From positions 1-49,287 of the forward strand of contig JAJBAV010000021.1 of the NCBI GenBank assembly GCA_020532085.1: a stretch of DNA of 49,287 nucleotides. Reading direction: 5' to 3'. The stretch is from Candidatus Cloacimonadota bacterium (GTDB lineage Bacteria; Cloacimonadota; Cloacimonadia; Cloacimonadales; Cloacimonadaceae). A program made the translations under genes and the position numbers. Positions 30,620-39,830 of this stretch are shown piece by piece. The notes beneath the pieces are model-generated. The model was not told the DNA's origin and made no database searches. It was given only the letters and a program-made list of their open reading frames with translations. The number at the start of each line of letters is the position of its first letter. Positions within the stretch are counted from its first letter, which is position 1.

Positions 30620-32532
30620 CTGCCGCTTTCCTCATCCGGGACTTCCGCTGGCGCTTCCGGAGCCGGCTCGGGCTGGGGTTCCGGAGTTTTCTCCGGCGCC
30701 GCCGCCGGCTCGGGCGGAGCGGTGGTACGTTCCTCCCGGGTGCGGAACTGAGGTGGAATGGGGGCTGGCTGCCGGATCTTTTCCAGGTTGCCGATGTAAT
30801 AGTTGAAGATCTTGTTCGCCACAGGGGCGGCCATCGCGCCGCCGCCGCCGGCGTTTTCCATGAAGACCGTCACCACGATCTCCGGCTTGTCCGTTTCGAT
30901 GAAACCGCAAAACCAGGCGTGGGTCACGCTGCCCATGTAGTTTTGGGCGGAACCTGTCTTGCCATAGCTGGTGGCGCCGGACACGCTGATCGCGCGGGCC
31001 GTGCCGCCGGGGGCGTTGGTAACGGCCCAAAGTCCGTCGCGGATGGTCTGCACCGTGCTGGCGGACCAGGGCAGGGGATGTTTGTTCAGTGGCTGCAGCT
31101 GATCGCGCGTGATGCGGCTGCTGCCCATCGTTTGCAGCAAAAGGTGTGGCTGCATCCACATTCCACCGCGGGCGATGGCGGCATAATGCGTGTTCATCTG
31201 CAAAGGCGTGGTGAGCACTTCACCCTGTCCGATGGCCAGGTTTGCCTTGTAGCCGTTTAGCCCTGATGTGACGCCAAGTTTGTCGCGGTAGTATTGCTTG
31301 TCGGGATAGAAGCCGCTGCGCTCGTTGGGCAGGTCGATCCCGGTTTTTTCCACCACGCCGCAAGCCCTGGCGTGCGCCGCCACGGCGTCGAGGTCCATTT
31401 TGCTGATCAGGTCGTAGAAAAAGACGTCGCAGGAAACCCGGTGGGCGTCAACGATGTTCAAAGAACCGTGCCCGGCCGCGCTCCAGCAGCGGAAAAAGCG
31501 GTTGCCGATCTTGAGTCCCCCTCCGCAGGAGGCCAGCCTGGTGTACCTGTCTATCACGCCGGTTTCGAGGCCTTTGGAGCCGGTGACCGTCTTGAACACC
31601 GAACCCGGGGGGTAGGTGGCATGAATGATCCTGTCCATCAATGGTTTGGAGGGTGTGTTCAATCCCGCCCAGACCTCGGTGCTGATCTTCTGCATGAAGA
31701 TGTTGGGGTCGTAATCCGGCTTGCTCAGATAGGCCAGGATGCCGCCGGTTTTAACATCTGAAACGATCACACAGCCTTTGATCCCGGGCGGGAACACTGA
31801 ATTGGCGTATTCCTGCAGGTCGTTGTCGATGCTCAGGATCAGGCTGAGGCCGTTCTGCGGCGGCACCGAGGTGTTTTCGCTGAACAGCTCCAAGCTCTTG
31901 CCCTGGGCGTCAACCTGCATGATCTCCTTGCCGTCGCGGCCGCGCAGCAGCACCTCGTAATAGCTTTCCAGGCCGGTTTTGCCGATGTAGGCGTTCAGCG
32001 AATAATCTTCCTCGCGGTAGCGGCTGTATTCCTTTTCGTCGATGCGGCCCACGTAGCCGGTGAAATGATTCGGATACATGTAGCTGCGCGTGGTGCCGCT
32101 GCGGAAAGTGAGTTCCGGAAAGTCACCCATTCGTTCGGACAGGGCCAGGATCATCTCGTAGGGCAGGTTGTCCGCCAGCAGGATCTCTTCATAGGTCTTG
32201 AAGCGCTGCTCGAACACCAGCTTGCGCAGTTCCTCCGGCTCGATCCCGAAATGGGCTTTCAGAAACACCGCCAGCCTTTCCGTGTTGCCGATCCTGCCGC
32301 TGGTGAGAAAAAGGTCGTGGGAGGGGATATTGCTAACGATGGGGCGGTATTTGCTGTCGTAGATCTCGCCGCGGGTGGCCACGACGCGCCGGATGCGCAC
32401 AAAGTTGCTCTCCGCGATGCGACCGTAGTATTCGCCTTTCAGCACCTGCAGGCGGAACAGCGCCCCGGTCAGCAGCAGGAAAAGCACTCCCAGGGTTACG
32501 CGGAAAACCAGGCTCTGAACGCTTCTGGTCAT
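30616..32532 (-). CDS. mrdA: Penicillin-binding protein 2 (elongasome transpeptidase)
   Basis: A 638-residue class B PBP cross-linking peptidoglycan for rod elongation. One N-terminal membrane helix (FRVTLGVLFLLLTGALFRLQ) is followed by the dimer domain and the transpeptidase domain with catalytic S311 in YPPGSVFK, the second motif S367-C-D, and K525-T-G in SYGKTGSAQN. The last 50 or so residues are an unusual Pro/Glu/Ala-rich tail (PEKTPEPQPEPAPEAPAEVP), probably disordered and periplasmic. It lies between mreD and rodA with ATGA overlaps on both sides. Confidence 0.96.
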   Translation of the reverse strand: MTRSVQSLVFRVTLGVLFLLLTGALFRLQVLKGEYYGRIAESNFVRIRRVVATRGEIYDSKYRPIVSNIPSHDLFLTSGRIGNTERLAVFLKAHFGIEPEELRKLVFEQRFKTYEEILLADNLPYEMILALSERMGDFPELTFRSGTTRSYMYPNHFTGYVGRIDEKEYSRYREEDYSLNAYIGKTGLESYYEVLLRGRDGKEIMQVDAQGKSLELFSENTSVPPQNGLSLILSIDNDLQEYANSVFPPGIKGCVIVSDVKTGGILAYLSKPDYDPNIFMQKISTEVWAGLNTPSKPLMDRIIHATYPPGSVFKTVTGSKGLETGVIDRYTRLASCGGGLKIGNRFFRCWSAAGHGSLNIVDAHRVSCDVFFYDLISKMDLDAVAAHARACGVVEKTGIDLPNERSGFYPDKQYYRDKLGVTSGLNGYKANLAIGQGEVLTTPLQMNTHYAAIARGGMWMQPHLLLQTMGSSRITRDQLQPLNKHPLPWSASTVQTIRDGLWAVTNAPGGTARAISVSGATSYGKTGSAQNYMGSVTHAWFCGFIETDKPEIVVTVFMENAGGGGAMAAPVANKIFNYYIGNLEKIRQPAPIPPQFRTREERTTAPPEPAAAPEKTPEPQPEPAPEAPAEVPDEESGR

Positions 32533-33020
32533 TCCACCATCACGATCCGCAGCCGGGACACCAGCTGCATTAGCCAGAAAACCACAAAACTAACGGCCAG
32601 ATTGTAGCCCAGGCCGATCAGCGCCAGGATGGCCAACTCGCCGCTGAAGCCGTAAACCACACCCAGCACCAGCCAACTCACCACCTGGAAGATCAAGTTG
32701 GCCAGGATCAGCGACAGCATCCGGGCCAGCACACTTTCGCTTTCAAAAGGTTTGCGGAATTGGTGGAGGGCGAGGGCGATGAGCAGCAGCACCAAAGTGT
32801 GCATGCCAAAGGATTCGGGCTGGGTGGTGTCGTAAAGCAGGCCGATGATGAAGACCACGATCAGGGCAGGCGTGATCTCACGCGTCCAGACCAGATAGAC
32901 CACCCAGGCGATCAGGATGTTCGGGATCACGCCAAAAAGCTCGAAAGCCGGCAGAAGCAGCACCTGCGCGTAAAAGCACAGCAGGCCCATGATGAAAGTC
33001 CAAAGATGCTTCCAGATCAT
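32529..33020 (-). CDS. mreD: Rod shape-determining protein MreD
   Basis: A 163-residue inner-membrane protein with five hydrophobic segments, small and weakly conserved like other MreD proteins: FIMGLLCFYAQVLLLPAFEL, ILIAWVVYLVW, ALIVVFIIGLLYDTTQPES, GMHTLVLLLIALALHQFRKP. Its position between mreC and mrdA settles the identity. It bridges MreC and the PBP2/RodA synthase in the elongasome. Confidence 0.92.
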   Translation of the reverse strand: MIWKHLWTFIMGLLCFYAQVLLLPAFELFGVIPNILIAWVVYLVWTREITPALIVVFIIGLLYDTTQPESFGMHTLVLLLIALALHQFRKPFESESVLARMLSLILANLIFQVVSWLVLGVVYGFSGELAILALIGLGYNLAVSFVVFWLMQLVSRLRIVMVE

Positions 33021-33075
33021 GATCCATCTCCGGGCCGGGTGGGCTTCAGGCTGCGGTGCGCGGCGGTGGCCAGGC

Positions 33076-33828
33076 TCATTTCTTTCCCTGCAGGATGAAA
33101 ACGTGTTCCAGGTTTTCCACTTGGGTGAAAGGTTCCAGTTCCGCGCTGATGAACAGGTAATCCTGGGAATCGCTGATACGGGACACAGTGCCCACCGGAT
33201 AGCCTTTCGGATAGAGCGTGGAGAGGTTTGAGGTCACGATCGTGTCGCCGGCGCTGATCTGCGAACCCAGCTTGATCATGTTCATGTAGGTTTTGCCCGC
33301 CAGATCGGATTGCAGCACGCCCTGAACGCTGGTGGCCTTGTCCATCACGGGGATTTGGAAGCGCGGATTGCTGAAAGGCAGCACCACGCAGTTGGTGGCG
33401 GCCACGGAAATCACCCGGCCCACGATCCCACGCGCCGAGATCACCGGGCTGTTCACCTTCACACCCTGCGCCGAACCCTTGTTCACCACAAGGTTGCGTT
33501 GCTGGAACTGCCCCGCGTAGCCGATCACTTCGCCCACTTCGAATGCTATCGCCCCGGTGTCGAAATTGATCGCCTGCAGGGTCTGGCTTTCCTTGAGGGC
33601 GTTGCGCAGATTCAGGTTTTCCAGCGTGGTGGCGGCCTGCTGTTCGCGCAGGAGGGCGATCTCGCCCTTGAGGGTGGAATTGGTGCGGAAGAGGTTCACC
33701 GAATGCAGAAAGGGATAAAAGACCGTTTTACCCAGCAGGGAGGCGCGTTTCACACGGCCCTCCGTGCTGCCCAGGATCAGCAGGATGGATACCAGCACCA
33801 GGGCCAGGGGCAGAATCATTTTCTTCAC
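33076..33828 (-). CDS. mreC: Rod shape-determining protein MreC
   Basis: A 250-residue bitopic periplasmic protein. The N-terminal helix ILPLALVLVSILLILGS is followed by a coiled coil (LKGEIALLREQQAATTLENL) and the beta-barrel domain with VNKGSAQGVKVNSPVISARG and DTIVTSNLSTLYPKGYPVGT. The start is GTG (33828) with GAGG upstream; ATG 33819 is the alternative. MreC organises PBP2 along the cell axis. An 82-bp gap separates it from mreB. Confidence 0.95.
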   Translation of the reverse strand: MKKMILPLALVLVSILLILGSTEGRVKRASLLGKTVFYPFLHSVNLFRTNSTLKGEIALLREQQAATTLENLNLRNALKESQTLQAINFDTGAIAFEVGEVIGYAGQFQQRNLVVNKGSAQGVKVNSPVISARGIVGRVISVAATNCVVLPFSNPRFQIPVMDKATSVQGVLQSDLAGKTYMNMIKLGSQISAGDTIVTSNLSTLYPKGYPVGTVSRISDSQDYLFISAELEPFTQVENLEHVFILQGKK

Positions 33829-33910
33829 GGGTTTATCCTCGCAGGGTGGCTCAGGCGTCCCCGCCGCGGGAGCGCCAGAGCATGTAAATCTTGGAAATCA
33901 GTCAGCGCGG

Positions 33911-34948
33911 TCAGTCTTCGATGCGTTTGATCAGCACTTCGCGGTAGCGGTCCAGCTCGTCCAGAACCTTGCCGGCGCCTTTCACCACGCATTCCAGGGC
34001 GTCCGGAACCACATAGACGGGCAGGTCCACGGTTTTGGAGATCTTTTCGTCCAGGCCTTTCAGCATGGCGCCGCCGCCGGTGAGGAAGATGCCGCGTTCC
34101 GCGATGTCGGCCGAAAGTTCCGGCGCGGTGCGTTCAAACAGCCTCTTGATGGCATCCACCATGGTGGCCACGGTCTCGGAAAGAGCTTCCCGCACTTCTT
34201 CGGAGCTGATCTTGATGGTCACGGGGAAGCCGGAAACGATATCCCGGCCGCGCACGTCCATCGTAAGTTCCTCTTTCAGCGGATAGGCGCTGCCGATCGT
34301 CATCTTGATCTTTTCCGCGGTCTGCAGGCCCACGTGGAGGTTGTTTTTCTTGCGCAGATAGCTGATGATGTCGTTGTCCATCTTGTCGCCGCCCACACGG
34401 ATGGAATTGTGCACAACGATATGGGAGAGCGAGATCACGGCGATTTCGCTGGTGCCGCCGCCGATGTCCATCACCATGTTGCCAAAGGCCTCTTCGATGG
34501 GCAGATCAGCTCCGATGGCCGCGGCCACGGGTTCGGAAACCAAGTAAACTTCCCGGGCGCCGGCGTGCAGAGCGCTGTCCCGCACGGCCCGTTTTTCCAC
34601 TTCCGTGATCCCCGAAGGCACGCAGACGATCACCCTCGGACGCACCAGCAGGCGCTTTTTCTGCGCCCGCAGGATCAGGTCGCGCAGCATCAGCTCCGTC
34701 ACCTGGAAATCCGCGATCACCCCGTCTTTCATGGGTTTGATCACCCGCACTTCATCCGGGTTCTTGCCCAGCATCACCTTGGCCTGATGGCCGATGGCGA
34801 TGATCTTCTTGCTGTCGTTGGATACAGCCACCACCGAGGGCTCGTCGATAACGATGCCCGCGTTCTTTTTGTAAACCAGGGTGTTGGCTGTGCCCAGATC
34901 GATGGCGATGTCGTTGGCCTTCATGCCGACAAAATCGAATAAAGACAT
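33911..34948 (-). CDS. mreB: Actin-like cell-shape protein MreB
   Basis: A 345-residue cytoplasmic actin homolog that forms membrane-bound filaments guiding side-wall synthesis. ATP-binding segments are evident: phosphate 1 IDLGTANTLVYKKNAGIV, phosphate 2 VMDIGGGTSEIAVISL and adenosine ERGIFLTGGGAMLKGLDEKI. AAAGGAG lies just before ATG 34948. It is the first gene of the operon mreB-mreC-mreD-mrdA-rodA-lipoprotein-dtd. Confidence 0.98.
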   Translation of the reverse strand: MSLFDFVGMKANDIAIDLGTANTLVYKKNAGIVIDEPSVVAVSNDSKKIIAIGHQAKVMLGKNPDEVRVIKPMKDGVIADFQVTELMLRDLILRAQKKRLLVRPRVIVCVPSGITEVEKRAVRDSALHAGAREVYLVSEPVAAAIGADLPIEEAFGNMVMDIGGGTSEIAVISLSHIVVHNSIRVGGDKMDNDIISYLRKKNNLHVGLQTAEKIKMTIGSAYPLKEELTMDVRGRDIVSGFPVTIKISSEEVREALSETVATMVDAIKRLFERTAPELSADIAERGIFLTGGGAMLKGLDEKISKTVDLPVYVVPDALECVVKGAGKVLDELDRYREVLIKRIED

Positions 34949-35020
34949 TCAAACTCCTTTATATCAAGCCTCCAGCGGCGGGAGAGGCTCTTCGAAATAA
35001 TAAATTCCTAGCGTAAGGCA

Positions 35021-35048
35021 AGGATTTTCTCCGGCTACGCTCTGTCAA
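35021..35048 (-). promoter_or_regulatory. Putative promoter of the mre operon
   Basis: On the minus strand TTGACA (35048-35043), 16-nt spacer, AATCCT (35026-35021). The -10 is non-consensus, but the same two hexamers with identical spacing precede rpmE at 10019-10046. It lies about 75 bp before mreB. Confidence 0.45.
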
Positions 35049-35121
35049 GCTAAAAAGCGGTGATCTTTTCCAACCCTGAAACCCGCCGGCCTTCCGCGCC
35101 CACCCGGCCAGAAATTCCCGC

Positions 35122-36465
35122 TCATTCCACCCGCGCCACCCTGCGGAAAACACAGCTCTCCCCCACCCGGACCCTGATCAGGTAAACCCCCGCCGCCAAA
35201 GCCTTTCCGTGGCTTTCCCGGCCGTCCCAGGCGATCTCGCGAACCCCCGCGGCAGGCATCACGCCGGTCAAGGACCGAACTTCTCGGCCCCTCAGGTCAA
35301 AGACCGTCGCCTCAAATTCCTGTCCCGCTGGTCCCGTGATCCGCAGATCGGTGCCGGCCGCGAAAGGATTGGGGAAAACTCCCAGCCGGATCATTTCGCC
35401 GCCGTCGCGCACGCCAGAGGCATACCCCGGCTCTTCCGGAAAAAGGTGGAAATCCTGATGGTGCAAGGGCTGGCGGTCCCGTGACAGCACCACCAGTTCG
35501 TTTTGTTTCAGCTCGACGTCCCCGCCGCCGGGATAGAGGGTGCGCGCGGCGAAGAAACCCTTGAACTCCTTGTAGGAAAGCTTGTAGCCGGAACCGATGG
35601 CGGTGCTGCGAAAGAGATAAAGCCGGTCCCCGTCGCTAAGCACAAAATTATAAACCCCGCTCTGGGGATGTGCCAACTGCTGGCGCAAGCCTGCCAGCCC
35701 TTTCTTCAGCCCCGTTAGCGTTTCTCCTTCGGCCGCGGCGATGTGGGCCAGCAGATAGTGGAAAAGCAACTCCGAATCCACCCACACCAGCGGGTCACCA
35801 AGCCCGAAATACTCACTGGGATGGAGTTTGAACCAGTCCGGGTCCAAAGCCCTGATCCCCGCGATCATGAAGTTCCGCGCCCCGCCACACCAGCCGTTGT
35901 GCATGAAGCTAAAGGTCCTTCCCGCGCTGGCAAAGGTGAAGGGATGATTGCCAAAAGTGTGCCCGGAGGCAGATCTGGCGTGGCAAAGCACGATCGCCGG
36001 CTGCATCAGGCCGCCCCGCAATTCCGCCAGCGCCGTGTCCAGAACGTCCCAACCTCCTTGCGCGGAGCTGTCCCAGCCGAAATAGGGCCCGGTGTAGTAA
36101 ACCCGGTTGAAATCCGAGCTTTGCCTCACCCGCTTGTACCAGCGCGCGCTCGGGGCCAATTGCGGATCCCCGGCGGAATAGGCCACAACGCCGTAACCGT
36201 CATTGTTGTAGCCGGAGGTGCTGTTGGTCATCACAAAAGCCAGGTAGTCCCAGGGATCGTCGTAATGCCAGTACAGCGTTCCGGGGCCTTCCGCGGCGAA
36301 ATCGTCCAAGGTGCGGCCCTCCCGGCTGATCAGAGCGCTCATCACGCATCCGGAAAGGGTTTGGGGAGATGCCAACGCTCCCAGCAACAGCAAAAACAGG
36401 CAAGCTCCCGCCCAAACCACCGCCCTGCCTCTTTCCTTTCCGCTACTGATCAGGTTTTCCAACAT
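35122..36465 (-). CDS. Secreted class II glutamine-amidotransferase-like protein with sorting domain
   Basis: A 447-residue exported protein. ATG 36465 with GGGAG six bases upstream is preferred to GTG 36495. After a hydrophobic signal (ACLFLLLLGALASPQTLSGC) the domain begins with Cys40, as class II amidotransferases begin with a nucleophile cysteine. Later come IVLCHARSASGHTFGNHPF and FSFMHNGWCGG, matching the family's arginine and asparagine-glycine substrate motifs (HxR...HPF, HNG). The C-terminus has FPNPFAAGTDL, TVFDLRGREVRSL and LAAGVYLIRV, a sorting domain. LSGC is also a perfect lipobox, so the cysteine's fate is ambiguous. The substrate is unknown; related predicted amidohydrolases act on amides or peptides. 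Confidence 0.78.
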   Translation of the reverse strand: MLENLISSGKERGRAVVWAGACLFLLLLGALASPQTLSGCVMSALISREGRTLDDFAAEGPGTLYWHYDDPWDYLAFVMTNSTSGYNNDGYGVVAYSAGDPQLAPSARWYKRVRQSSDFNRVYYTGPYFGWDSSAQGGWDVLDTALAELRGGLMQPAIVLCHARSASGHTFGNHPFTFASAGRTFSFMHNGWCGGARNFMIAGIRALDPDWFKLHPSEYFGLGDPLVWVDSELLFHYLLAHIAAAEGETLTGLKKGLAGLRQQLAHPQSGVYNFVLSDGDRLYLFRSTAIGSGYKLSYKEFKGFFAARTLYPGGGDVELKQNELVVLSRDRQPLHHQDFHLFPEEPGYASGVRDGGEMIRLGVFPNPFAAGTDLRITGPAGQEFEATVFDLRGREVRSLTGVMPAAGVREIAWDGRESHGKALAAGVYLIRVRVGESCVFRRVARVE

Positions 36466-36581
36466 CTCTGTCTCCCGGGCAAATTCTGCCTTCACTCACT
36501 CTGCTGTCAAGTCAAATGATGCTGTCCAGCCCGGGATTTATCGTCTCACTCGATATTTTTTGCTGAACAAATCCCCGCCCG

Positions 36582-36670
36582 GCTCCCAATATCAATACGG
36601 TATCAATACGGAATCAATACGGATTTCATCCGTATTGATTCCGTATTGATACCGTATTGATATTGGGAGC
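36582..36670. repeat. Long palindromic repeat, copy 3
   Basis: Arms 36582-36624 and 36628-36670 (43 nt each) are perfectly complementary with TTC between. The sequence equals copy 1 except that copy 1 has the single mismatch. It lies 66 bp beyond the pgi stop codon and 117 bp upstream of the start of the gene at 35122-36465 (both minus strand). Confidence 0.96.
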
Positions 36671-36698
36671 GAACCGGAAAACAACCGGTTAGATCACA

Positions 36699-36722
36699 GG
36701 AATTGACAAAGGAATTGACAAA
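36699..36722. repeat. Tandem duplication of a 12-bp unit
   Basis: GGAATTGACAAA occurs twice back to back (36699-36710, 36711-36722), just after the pgi stop codon. A short slippage-type duplication; each unit contains TTGACA on the plus strand, but no plus-strand gene follows. Confidence 0.8.
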
Positions 36723-36736
36723 GCCAAGTCAGAAAT

Positions 36737-38092
36737 TCAGCTTTCCTGTTTCCTGTTTTTTTGATACTGTTCGATCTCCGCGCGTTCCTTGTCGAAACCG
36801 GTTTTGCCCATGAGGGCGTAGGTGGCGATCTTGCCGGCTTCCACTCCGGGTTGGTCCAGGGGGTTGATGTGCAGCAGCTTGCCGGTGAAAACTGTCTGGA
36901 TCTCGAACATCATGATGAATTCGCCCAAATGGAATTCGTCGAGGGCGGGAAAGACGATATTGCAGTTGGGGCGGTGGGCCTGGGTGAGGGCGATCTCGGT
37001 GGCGAGGCGTTCGGCGTTAAGGAGTTCAGAGAGTTTTTTGCCGCCGAGGTAGCTGACTTCAGCGCGGTCTGGATGGAGGTTCGGGATGGTGAAGTCGTGG
37101 TTGAAATTCTCAACGCTGAGGAAGGTGAAGACCTTATCGTTCGGGCCTTCGGTGTAAAGCTGCACCTGGGAATGCTGGTCCGTGGTGCCCAGCGCTTTCA
37201 CAGGGGTCTGGCCCACCAGAACTTCGCGGCCCTTCACGTCGTGGCGTTTGCCCAAACTCTCGGCCCAGAGCTGGCGATACCAATCGGCAAGGTCGTAGAG
37301 CGAATTGGAGTAGGGCATCATCACCGAGATGTTTTTGCCCTCGCGCATGTAGAGGAAGTGGAGCAGGCCGTTCAGGTAGGCTGGATTGCTGAAGGTATCA
37401 AGGTTTTCGCAGCGCGAGCGCATGGAAGCGGCGCCGCTGAGGAGTTCGCGGATGTTGATGCCCGCGAAGGCTGAGGAGAGCAGGCCGACGTCGGTGAGCA
37501 CAGAAAAGCGCCCGCCCACGTTGTCTGGCACCACAAAATAGGGATAACCCTCGTTTTTGATCACCTGGCGCAGGAATCCCTTCTCGCGGTCGGTGGTGAT
37601 GATCAGCCGTTTGGTGTAATCCGCGGGATGGCGCCGGCGGATGAGATCGGCCAGGATCATGTATCCGGCCATGGTTTCGGCGGTGGTGCCGCTTTTGGTG
37701 ATCACGTTGAAGAGGGTGGTGTCGAGGTTGATCTGGGCTAGGATCTCGTGGAGGAAAACGGGATCGACGTTGTCGTAAACCAAAACCCGGCGGGGCAGCT
37801 CACGTTCGGTGCGCAGCGCGGAATAGAGGGCCCGGTTGCCGAGGGCGGAGCCGCCGATGCCCAGCACCACCAGAGTGTCGAAGCGGGCATCAAGCCCGGC
37901 CACGAAATCCTCGATGGGGCGAAGGTCATGTTCCGGCAGGTCGTAAAATCCGAGGACATTGGCGTGGCGGTCGGCCTGGATCTCTTCGTGGGCCTGCAGG
38001 CAGGCGTAGTAATAATCCTTGACCTTGGTGGCGGGGATGGCGGTGGGCAAAGCTTCAGAATGCAAAAGGTTGAAATGCTCGAAACGCAGCAT
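36737..38092 (-). CDS. pgi: Glucose-6-phosphate isomerase
   Basis: A 451-residue glycolytic enzyme interconverting glucose-6-phosphate and fructose-6-phosphate, of the shorter bacterial type. Motifs: VVLGIGGSALGNRALYSAL (phosphosugar-binding SIS domain), FNVITKSGTTAETMAGYMIL, GGRFSVLTDVGLLSSAFAG and GTTDQHSQVQLYTEGPNDK. GGAGAG precedes ATG 38092. It is last in the minus-strand operon after ptsI, giving that PTS-related group a sugar-phosphate enzyme. Confidence 0.97.
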   Translation of the reverse strand: MLRFEHFNLLHSEALPTAIPATKVKDYYYACLQAHEEIQADRHANVLGFYDLPEHDLRPIEDFVAGLDARFDTLVVLGIGGSALGNRALYSALRTERELPRRVLVYDNVDPVFLHEILAQINLDTTLFNVITKSGTTAETMAGYMILADLIRRRHPADYTKRLIITTDREKGFLRQVIKNEGYPYFVVPDNVGGRFSVLTDVGLLSSAFAGINIRELLSGAASMRSRCENLDTFSNPAYLNGLLHFLYMREGKNISVMMPYSNSLYDLADWYRQLWAESLGKRHDVKGREVLVGQTPVKALGTTDQHSQVQLYTEGPNDKVFTFLSVENFNHDFTIPNLHPDRAEVSYLGGKKLSELLNAERLATEIALTQAHRPNCNIVFPALDEFHLGEFIMMFEIQTVFTGKLLHINPLDQPGVEAGKIATYALMGKTGFDKERAEIEQYQKNRKQES

Positions 38093-38102
38093 GGCGCTCT
38101 CC

Positions 38103-39824
38103 TTATGGTGTGTAGTAGGGTTTCAGAAGGTCGTGGATGAGGTTTTCGATCTCGCCGAGGCTGTCCAGATCAGCGCCTTGGACCAGTTCGGACAGACGGG
38201 CGTCGCAGCGGCGGATGATGCCTTTGCAGCTCAGCCAAGCTGAAGCGCCCACGCTGAGATCGGTGCAGCCGAGACCGATGAGCAGCGGCAGATACTGGGG
38301 TTGGGAGGCCATTTCGCCGCAGACGGAGACAGGTTTCTGGTGTTTTTGGCCGGCGGCCAGGGTGAGGCGCAGCAGTTTCAGCACGGCGGGATGATGGGTT
38401 TGATACCAGGGGGCGAGGGCGTCGTTGTTGCGGTCCGCCGCCAGGGTGTACTGCACGAGGTCGTTGGTGCCGATGCTGAGGAAATCGCAGTTTTGGGCCA
38501 GTTCATCAGCGCAGAGGGCGGCAGAGGGTACCTCGATCATCACCCCGAGAGGGATCTGGGCGTCGAACGCGACTCCTGCTTCGCTCAATTCGGCCTTGCA
38601 GGACTGCAGGATGAGGCGGGCGCGGAAAAAATCGCTCAGGCCGCTCACCATCGGAAACATCAGTTTGATGCGGCCAAAAGCGCTGGCACGAAGCACGGCA
38701 CGCAACTGGACGCGGAAAACATCCTCGTGAGCCAGGGAAAAGCGGATGCCGCGGATGCCCAGATAGGGATTTTCCTCGTGGGAAGAGGGAATCAGGTGGG
38801 AAAGCTTGTCGCCGCCAAGGTCGAAAGTGCGGATGGTAACGCTGTGCGGCGCGATCATTTGCGCCACCTGGCGGTAGGTCTCGAACTGCAAATCCTCGGA
38901 GGGCAGTTCGTCCTTGCCCAGATAGAGAAACTCGGTGCGGTAGAGGCCGATGCCGTCGGCAGGCAGGTCGGGCCGCGCGTCCGGCTCTGGAAGCAGGTCC
39001 AGGTTGAGGCGCAGTTTGATCTGGCGGCCATCCAGGGTTTGGGTGGGCAGGCTGGCTTCACGTTGGGCCTGGTCACCCCGCCGACGGAGTTTTTCCACCA
39101 GATCCTCATAAAGCTTTAGGGTGGCGGGATCCGGGGCGATGATCACCTTGCCTTCGAGGCCGTCGACGATGATGGCATCACCGTCCTTCACGGAGCCGTA
39201 AAGACCGGCCAAACCCGCCACGGCGGTGATCTTCAGCGAACGGGTGAGGATGGAGGCGTGGGAAGTGTAGCTGCCGTGTTCAGAGCAGTAGGCTGGCACA
39301 TCGTGCCGGCCGAACGAGCTGACCAGGGAAGGGCCGGCCTCCTCCAAAACCGCTATCTGGTCTGGCTCCCAGCCCTCCAGACTGGCGGCTCGGGAACCGG
39401 TGAGTTCGCCCAAAAGACGGTCCCGCACGTCGCGGAAATCGGCGGCGCGCTGGGCGAAAAAGGGGTCGTCAAGTCCGGCAAAATGGTCCAGCACATTCTC
39501 AAACTCTCGCTGCACGGAAGCCGCGGCGGAGGCCAGACGGGAGGAAACCTGCTCTTTGATGGCCGGGATCAGTTCCGGATCGCGGAGGATGAGCAGATGC
39601 GAGCTGAGGATCTCGCGGTCCTCCGCGGCGCCAGTGAATTCATTAAGCTGCTGCGCCAGTTCAGTTTCCACCGTAGCGAGCGCGCTTTGCAGCGCGGCCA
39701 GTTCGGCTTGCACCTCCCCGCGCTTGATCCGCAGCCGGGAAATGACCCAGTTTTGAGCTGCGATCAGGCGCGCCCGGCCAAGGGCAAGCCCGGGCTGGAT
39801 CACGGTCCCGTTGATGGCGCGCAT
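38103..39824 (-). CDS. ptsI: PTS enzyme I (phosphoenolpyruvate-protein phosphotransferase)
   Basis: A 573-residue enzyme that autophosphorylates from PEP and passes the phosphate to HPr. The phosphorylated histidine is H189 in SYTSHASILTRS (GGRTSHTAIIAR in the well-known enzymes, so the two glycines are replaced). The C-terminal PEP-binding domain has LYRTEFLYLG, TIRTFDLGGDK, NPYLGIRGIRF, GTNDLVQYTLAADR and the catalytic Cys in PVSVCGEMAS. ptsH stands directly upstream; no enzyme II genes are present in the window. Confidence 0.96.
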   Translation of the reverse strand: MRAINGTVIQPGLALGRARLIAAQNWVISRLRIKRGEVQAELAALQSALATVETELAQQLNEFTGAAEDREILSSHLLILRDPELIPAIKEQVSSRLASAAASVQREFENVLDHFAGLDDPFFAQRAADFRDVRDRLLGELTGSRAASLEGWEPDQIAVLEEAGPSLVSSFGRHDVPAYCSEHGSYTSHASILTRSLKITAVAGLAGLYGSVKDGDAIIVDGLEGKVIIAPDPATLKLYEDLVEKLRRRGDQAQREASLPTQTLDGRQIKLRLNLDLLPEPDARPDLPADGIGLYRTEFLYLGKDELPSEDLQFETYRQVAQMIAPHSVTIRTFDLGGDKLSHLIPSSHEENPYLGIRGIRFSLAHEDVFRVQLRAVLRASAFGRIKLMFPMVSGLSDFFRARLILQSCKAELSEAGVAFDAQIPLGVMIEVPSAALCADELAQNCDFLSIGTNDLVQYTLAADRNNDALAPWYQTHHPAVLKLLRLTLAAGQKHQKPVSVCGEMASQPQYLPLLIGLGCTDLSVGASAWLSCKGIIRRCDARLSELVQGADLDSLGEIENLIHDLLKPYYTP

Positions 39825-39830
39825 ATCTTT

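Noticed and set aside
29555-30751. 398-codon plus-strand open frame opposite rodA/mrdA
   Set aside because: Low-complexity Asp/Gln/His/Glu-rich translation is the antisense of membrane-protein codons; rodA is unmistakable.
33764-34942. 392-codon plus-strand open frame opposite mreB
   Set aside because: Antisense shadow of mreB.
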